Assembly: GCF_025698545.1 (NCBI RefSeq)
Contig: NC_068569.1
Location: forward strand, 5,828,001-5,892,000
Origin: Gossypium raimondii
Lineage: Eukaryota > Streptophyta > Magnoliopsida > Malvales > Malvaceae
Length of the DNA: 64,000 nt
Reading direction: 5' to 3'
Under the pieces are notes generated by a model that saw nothing but the letters and a program-made list of their open reading frames with translations, made no database searches and was not told where the DNA came from. A program made the position numbers and the translations under genes. Shown here piece by piece: positions 57,843-64,000 of this stretch (its first letter is position 1; the number at the start of each line of letters is the position of its first letter).

Positions 57843-59026
57843 GCGAAAAAGTTCAGATTTTCTTTCAATCAGAAAGACTACAATCAAGTAAGATGAGAGT
57901 TTTTTGAAAATTTCATAGAATCTCCTAGGTTATCTACTACAAAAGCCCCAATTTCATTACCAGAATCCCCTTTCCGTTCTCATTCTGCTAGAAGAATCTC
58001 CTCCCTCTATGAAGTTGAATATTTCACAGAGGAAGAAAAATCCAGGCTACTAATCTTCCTTTAGTAAACCCATACTCCGCTTACCAAAAACCCTCTTTTT
58101 CTCCTGTAAAAAGTATAAAGTCTCTTATAACTACCAGAAGAAGAAATGTTAAAGAATATGTCCAGTCCTCTAAATTTGACAAACATCTTATCTATGGAGG
58201 CCAAGAAGAACAATTTGTCACTTTAGAGATTCCCTCTCATTTTCCACAACAATGGAGTCAACATGGATATTCTCATATCCATTTTGGAGCAGTCTGATTG
58301 GCGTTAAATTATCACGGAACTTCAGGGAAACCTGTAGTATCCAGAATTGCTTTGTTAGATTCCAGATACAAACGCTACCAGGATGCCTGTATTGGAACAG
58401 TAGAAGCAACTTTAAGCTCGGGAATGGCCATAGTAACTCTGTTCCCCAACTTTACCATGTCCCTGCAAGATCCCAATTTGTTTGATGCTCTTAAGGTCCA
58501 GATCCAGATTATTGGAGCAGAAATGGTTGAATCGGCGGTAACTGCAACCCTGCACTATCAAATAGTGTATAGGGTCCAAGATCATGCCTTCAAGCTGACA
58601 AATCAAGGATCTGAAGATTCTCTTTTAATCTCTGTAAACACAAAAGAAGAGCCCCATTGCATTCATGTGCCTAAACAGATACCTAAACAAGAGCTTTTAA
58701 AACTCTTACCAGAAAAATGGGTGACCAACTACGAGCAGATCCACCAACATAGCCAGCCGATTAAATCCACCGGAAGTCAAATCACAACAAAAGCTGATGG
58801 GACTAGTGAAATCCGATTTGATCACAGTCACCTAAAACAGCTTTCAACACCTCCTGTTTTTACTACTCAAATGATGTTCCAGCCATTATCTACAGAAGAA
58901 GTAGTACCAGGACCAGAGGCAAAGCTAATCCAGAGTTTTCAACCAGATGGAAAGCCTTTGTATTATTTCAAAGGTAGTTCTTCTTTTACAACTGACTCTT
59001 CTCCATCCTTATATAGAGGAGGATAA
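57843..59026 (+). pseudogene. Viral movement protein region, interrupted, with a foreign 3' end
   Basis: Movement proteins of the 30K type carry the genome through plasmodesmata. The main open stretch is 58298-59026. It contains LDSRYKRYQDACIGTVEA and LFPNFTMSL, which place it in the caulimovirid movement-protein family. The coding signal continues upstream past a TGA (58295-58297), and a change of frame is apparent near 58040-58055. The listed stretch starts at TTG, not ATG. From 58963 the frame reads the inverted promoter copy, so the last ~20 codons are not viral protein. It is non-functional as it stands. Confidence 0.82.
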
Positions 59027-59125
59027 GCAGATAAGGAGGAATCTGCTTTTACATTTTTACAGACACAAAGGACATGACTCATTCATAAAGAACATTAGCA
59101 GATAAGAAGGAATCTGCTTTTACAT
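58963..59125 (-). repeat. Inverted copy of the viral promoter
   Basis: This is the reverse complement of 57322-57484 with about three mismatches, including the TATA box (minus strand, near 59007-59016), one full 71-bp unit region and part of the next. It faces left, back into the movement-protein region. Confidence 0.95.
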
Positions 59126-61080
59126 AAAAAATTATTTTTTAAAAAAAAAACTTATGATTGAATCATTATTGGAGAAAGTGCAAAGGGATATCAATGAACA
59201 CTACGAAAAACAAGTATTTTTCATAAATAAATAATTGTTTTAAGTCAGATTGGGTAAAAAGAGCCACCGTCCAAAGACTAGGGACTAGGGAGAAGATAGA
59301 ATGCTTTTGGCGTATCTGGTAGGACATTTTTTTCTCTTTCATTATTTTGTTGCCAACTTTGCCTTGTGTATGCTCGGTTTAATGCTAACTCCCTATTCCT
59401 ATTTATTTACCATTTTTCTCTTAAAAAAGTATTCTCTCAAGATAATGGATGCCAGGCTATTTTCTTCCCTTCATCTATTCTTGATTTTTTCAGAATTTTA
59501 ATTAATTTAATATTTAGATTGAATCTTAAATTGATAAACTATCAATTTGATAATTTATTTAATTTTGAAAAATAATAGGAGAACGGAATTTATCATTATT
59601 TCTTTAAAAATTTTAAAATAAAATTCAAATGTTTTAAACGCTTTATTGAAACTATTAAAGGAGTGAGATTGATTCCAAATGAAATGTCAAAAGTTCACTT
59701 AATGTGTTATTTATTATTAAGCAAAAGTCTTATTTTTATAAATTAACTTGAAAAAAAAATCAAATGATACCATCAGATACTAAAATTAGATAATAAAATT
59801 TGACATAAAATAATTAAAATACAGCAATAACATACGAATGTCTCAATTTTTTAAATATAGATTGTTAATATGAAATTTTATTTGATATATCTTCGTGGTT
59901 GAAGTTTTTAGATTCTACAAATTGACTGATGGTTGAATAAGTGTATTATAAGATATAATAAAAAATTAAAAATTAATTATAATATGAGATTTATCATAAC
60001 GTCAACTCGCTTGTGAAATATAAAAACTCTATTAACCGTGTATAAAAGAATCACCCTTATTAATATATCGAAATTTAGAAAAGTATAAAATATTTTAAAC
60101 ATTACAAAAATTAAAAATAGGCAAATACAACAAATATACAGATTACCAAATATAATTATGTGAAATTATGGTTTTGCCCAAACATGTTTTAGTAAAACCT
60201 TTCTTGAATCCTCGCAACACTAACTTGTTCTCGTTGTTGCATTAAAAAATCTTCATAAGATTAGTTAAAAAATCATTAAAACCTAATTAAGAATTGTTCT
60301 TAATTGGGTGGTAATCAACAATTAATAATCAACAAAACTGATGATGTGGCATATGAGTATGGCTTTTAATTGAAGACTTGATTGATTTTTAATTATTTTA
60401 CAATATATTTTTATCATCTAAAAATTTTACAAAGTTTATATAAAAATACTTTTAAAATTATAAAAAATTCTAAATAAAAATGCCAAAAGATTCTAACTTT
60501 TCTAAAATAAAAATAAAACTTTTAAAATTTAAAAGATGAATCATTAAACTATTACATAAAAAGTTAAAAATATCATAACACAAATATATGAATATCTCAT
60601 CACATTGATTTATTTAATTGCTGCTTTAGAGAAATAATTCACTGTCGTTTAAGTGCACAAATAAACATATATAGAGTACCTAAAAATATCATCAATGAAA
60701 CAACTCAATTACTTGAACTATTTTTGTTTCCTCTTGTCACTATACTTCTATTTAAAATGAAAAGATAATAATTTTGTTCTTATTAAATGCACTACATTTA
60801 TTTCCTATCAATTTTCCACTCAACAAAAGGCAATCGTATATTTTAATAGATCTTTCTCAAATCTCAATGGTATTTAGTGAGGTGGGACATCTTTTATTAT
60901 TTATTGATAAATAAAATGCATTGGAATTATCTATAATCATATATTGATAACAAGGAAAAAAACAAACATCCTTACTTAAAAGGTAAAACATATCATCGTC
61001 ATCATTCCATCCCTGATTGATAAAAGATTTGGCTATGAAACTTCAAAGGTTTATATCCGATTTCTTTTTAAATTGTTTTA
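59126..61080. other. AT-rich DNA right of the virus
   Basis: It starts with an A/T-only stretch (59126-59150). Short frames at 59301-59575 are low in complexity. I see no gene, and no second exon for the MYB gene. Confidence 0.45.
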
Positions 61081-61219
61081 GGGTGAGTTTGGATGGGTGG
61101 TGCGTTTACCTGCGGTTAGTGTAAAAACAGCGGTGGCAGTGAGATTAGATACTGTAGCGTGAGACAAAAAGTAAGCTAAACGCACTGCACCGCACCCAAT
61201 CGCCCATCCAAACCCACCC
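61081..61219 (-). mobile_element. 139-bp MITE copy 2 (TTA target duplication), inverted relative to copy 1
   Basis: Ends are GGGTGAGTTTGGATGGG and CCATCCAAACCCACCC, with TTA at both flanks (61078-61080 and 61220-61222). Its reverse complement matches the element at 49400 along most of its length, for example GTCTCACGCTACAGTAT and GCTGTTTTTACA.TAACCGCA.GTAAA. Confidence 0.88.
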
Positions 61220-61222
61220 TTA

Positions 61223-64000
61223 GATTTACATCATTATAGATATGCACAGACAGTGAAATGGAATCAAGTTAAAAAGATTTCGATGAGTATGAGATTTCGT
61301 AAAATTTTGGAAAAAATATTATTAAAATATTAGTAAGTTTATGTTTCAATCACTTAATTTTATAAAGTTACAAAATGGTTATTTAACTACTCGAAAATTT
61401 TCATTTAAATTATTAAACTATTCAAAAGTTTTTATCTAAGTCATTGAGTTGTCAATTTTTTTATATAAAAAAAGGTTCGATTAACGAGCTTCAAGCAACA
61501 ATTTGATAATTGATGTTGTAGATCAATACCTCTCAACAAATAAAAGAACATATCTTAAATCTAAGTCAATTTGATGGTTAGTGCTAAAGGTCGGAGAAAA
61601 AAAATGTTTGAATTTTAGTTCATTGATTCATAGCTTTCAAAGTTGTTTCATGAAAAAAATTGAACTATAAAAGAGAAGGAGAGAAGAGCTTTCAATTAAT
61701 GCAGGCAGGGCAAATAGAGAATGCCATACAACGACAATTTTAATAGCATAGTGATTTAAATAAAAACTTTTAAATTATTCAATAATCATTTTATAACTTT
61801 TTAAAATTAAGTGACTAAAACATAAATTTACTAATAATTTAATAACATTAACTATAATTTACCCTACAATTTTAGGAGGAAGATAATTAACTACATAAAA
61901 TCTCTTTTGGGAAGGAGTTGTTTATGGATGAACCCAAAATCCAATGTCAACAAGGATTTTGTTTTAATGAAAGTAATTTGGCATTACATCACATGTTGGG
62001 TCAACCAATAACACTATTATTAATATAGCATTATATTATGTTTATATATTATATATAAAAATAGTTATTTTATCTAACATTAAAATAAAATAACCTATTT
62101 ATTTTTAAATATTTTTAATTGAGTCAAAATTAAAATTCAATTAATATAATTAAATTAAAATTAAAAATTTTATAAACATAATTATACTAAATCAAAATTC
62201 ATAAATTATATTCATATTAAATATAAAAATTTTATATATTGAATCACAAGTTAAAATGATTTTTTTCAAAACAAAATATTTTTTTCACTTTTGAAAGATC
62301 TATTTTCATAAAATATAAATACTACAGGATAACGATATAATTAATTTATTCTATAACAAAAGAGATAGTTTATTCAAAATAATTATAACAATTAATTAAA
62401 AGATCTGTTCATCCGTTTTCTTACAATAATGTTAGGGAAAGAACTGCTTCCAAAAGTTATAATTAAAAATATGGTACAAATGAACCTCGTTTGTTGGTAT
62501 GATAATTAGGATGTTCATGGTTTCAGGTGTGATTTAGGTTTGAGTCGTGCTAGTCATGTTGTTATTAGGGTTTTGCCCTCCTCTTATAATTCACTAAAAA
62601 TATGGTACAAATTTGTAAAAAAAAGATTTGATATTGAGATTAACTAAAACATAATAAATATATATATATATATATATTGAAGTAATATTTTAGAGTCATG
62701 AGTATAATACAACTATTTTCTTATTTAAAACTTGAGAAAAATTATTGAGAGTTATATTTGGGTAATTTAAATAAGAATTTTATATAATTTTTAATTTTAT
62801 TTTTAAAAAATACAAAAAATGAAAAGAGTTTATTTTGTTATTTTATATTTTTAAGGGTTATTTAATTTTAATTTTAATTTTAAAAGGGGACAAACCTAAT
62901 GTACAGATAAACCAAAAGTTTAAAAACATTTAATTTTCATTCAATCTAAAAGGGTAATTTCTTCATCAGGTCCTGAACATTTTATATAATTATACTTCAA
63001 TCTGATGTTGTTAATGGCAACAACGACACCCAAAAAATTTAATTTTTTTAAAACCAGCCAATGATTGGCCCATTATGAATGGTGATGCCACCAATGACAA
63101 TGATGATATCGAGGTTCATTGTTCAAATTAAGTCATTTTTTTACATAATTTTTAAATATCGATATTCAAATATCCAAAGCTTCAACATTTATCAATAACA
63201 CTAAATTTTCAAATATTGTTATATGTAATTTTTATATTTTCCACATTCCAAGTGGAACAAATTTTACCTTTTTAGCGAAGTTTAAAGATTAATATTAAAT
63301 AAATTTTCTACTTTTACTTAATAAGTTGCAACATTTTAATTTTGAGGTTTTTTTTATCTAAATAATACAAAAAATAAAATTAATAATTGAAATGGCATGC
63401 CCATTAGATTATTTATCAAAATGGTATGGTTTTATTGGTGCCGCCTGTCAAATTGGCGGCATTGAACTGAAATGTAATGATTTAAAGTATTCAGGAACCT
63501 AATAGCAAATTTTCTATTTTGAGCGCTGCTAAAAAAAATGAAAGGGTGCCGCGGGCCCACCAAACCTTAAATGTGGCTAATTGCCTTGTAAGTCCTATTT
63601 ATTTATTATTTTATTTCCCTTCAACTCATTATATTGTGTTTAAACAAGCCATTAATCTATTTTTGTAGTTAAATAAGCCCTTAACTTATGATTTTTACTC
63701 ATAAAAGTCCTTTATTTTAATATTAAAGTAAATATATTTTGAGTTTCAAGTTCTTATTTTATTTTTTGTTGATGCAATAAAATTATATACACTTTAACAT
63801 CAACATAAAATCTAAAAAGTAATCAAAATTTTCAAAAGAGTAGTTAAGAGTATCATGTATATAAGCACTCTCAATAAATTGTAAAATTTTATTTTTTATT
63901 TAATAAATTATTCTCATCAAATTTACATCAACATAAAATGCTAATTAATTTATATTTTTTTAAATAACTTTACTTTGGGTAAAATATATTTACTTTAATA
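61223..64000. other. Gene-free AT-rich DNA at the window end
   Basis: It includes a short TA microsatellite (about 62650-62677) and the second copy of the GGTGCCGC-type repeat (63427-63560). No gene is recognised. Confidence 0.45.
63400..63565 (+). repeat. GGTGCCGCC-type dispersed repeat, right copy
   Basis: TTTTATTGGTGCCGCCTGTC, then an inverted GGCGGCA, ATTCAGGAACCTAATA and AAAGGGTGCCGC. It aligns in order with 51035-51155, in the same orientation. Confidence 0.5.

Larger units (their letters stand above)
51585..59125 (+). mobile_element. Endogenous pararetrovirus (Caulimoviridae), rearranged and broken
   Basis: The integrated DNA has, in order: a leader piece; a polyprotein frame with coat-protein-like region, CCHC knuckle, protease, reverse transcriptase, RNase H and an extra C-terminal region; a promoter; the full leader with a tRNA-Met primer-binding site; a movement-protein frame; and an inverted promoter piece. 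A movement protein linked to RT excludes an ordinary LTR retrotransposon, and no LTRs or integrase are seen. Going round from the primer-binding site the order is MP-CP-AP-RT-RH, which is normal for the family, and the non-redundant length is about 7.26 kb, also normal. The polyprotein frame has at least four stops and one frameshift, so it is not functional. Florendovirus or petuvirus affinity is likely but not settled. No target duplication is seen, as expected for capture during break repair. Confidence 0.9.

Noticed and set aside
59301..59575. Two frames of 66-69 codons right of the virus
   Set aside because: Low complexity, overlapping in different frames, no motif, and no match to a MYB second exon.

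Overview
The window is nuclear DNA of a flowering plant. Its genes are split by introns with plant-type splice sites, the intergenic DNA is very AT-rich, and it holds plant transposon families and an integrated plant pararetrovirus. The repeat types suggest a Malvaceae genome, most likely cotton (Gossypium). That attribution comes from general familiarity with cotton repeats and is an inference.

Gene-rich part (1-46.7 kb). In order: the 3' part of CNX1, the molybdenum cofactor enzyme (+, cut by the window start); a HemK/PrmC-type release-factor glutamine methyltransferase (-); a serine carboxypeptidase-like protease (-); a 149-residue calmodulin (-); a 2.7-kb solo LTR with a perfect 5-bp target duplication; an Hsp20-domain, tail-anchored RTM2-like protein (-); gamma-tubulin complex protein 5 (+, 14 exons over 12 kb); and a molybdenum-dependent aldehyde oxidase (+, 10 exons). 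I rebuilt exon structures by hand from splice sites and reading phase. All complete genes close in frame without internal stops. Three introns, one in the carboxypeptidase and two in the aldehyde oxidase, start with GC instead of GT.

Gene-poor part (46.7-64 kb). This holds the first exon of a DIVARICATA-type MYB factor with no second exon in view. It is followed by a 7.5-kb endogenous pararetrovirus (Caulimoviridae) at 51,585-59,125. The virus is broken by several stop codons and at least one frameshift. It carries a coat-protein/protease/reverse transcriptase/RNase H polyprotein with an unassigned C-terminal region, a promoter with 71-bp tandem repeats, a leader with a tRNA-Met primer-binding site, and a movement-protein frame that runs into an inverted copy of the promoter. 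A 121-bp leader segment occurs twice, and the sequence after it differs between the two copies. This suggests a copy of spliced viral RNA, a second genome component, or a rearrangement. Two copies of one small DNA transposon lie on either side of it in opposite orientation.

How the genes relate. CNX1 inserts molybdenum into molybdopterin and aldehyde oxidase uses the finished cofactor, so maker and user lie within 43 kb with an Hsp20-type gene between them. From memory, Arabidopsis chromosome 5 has a similar AAO1 - HSP20-like - CNX1 order, which would make this an old syntenic block. The other genes look functionally unrelated.
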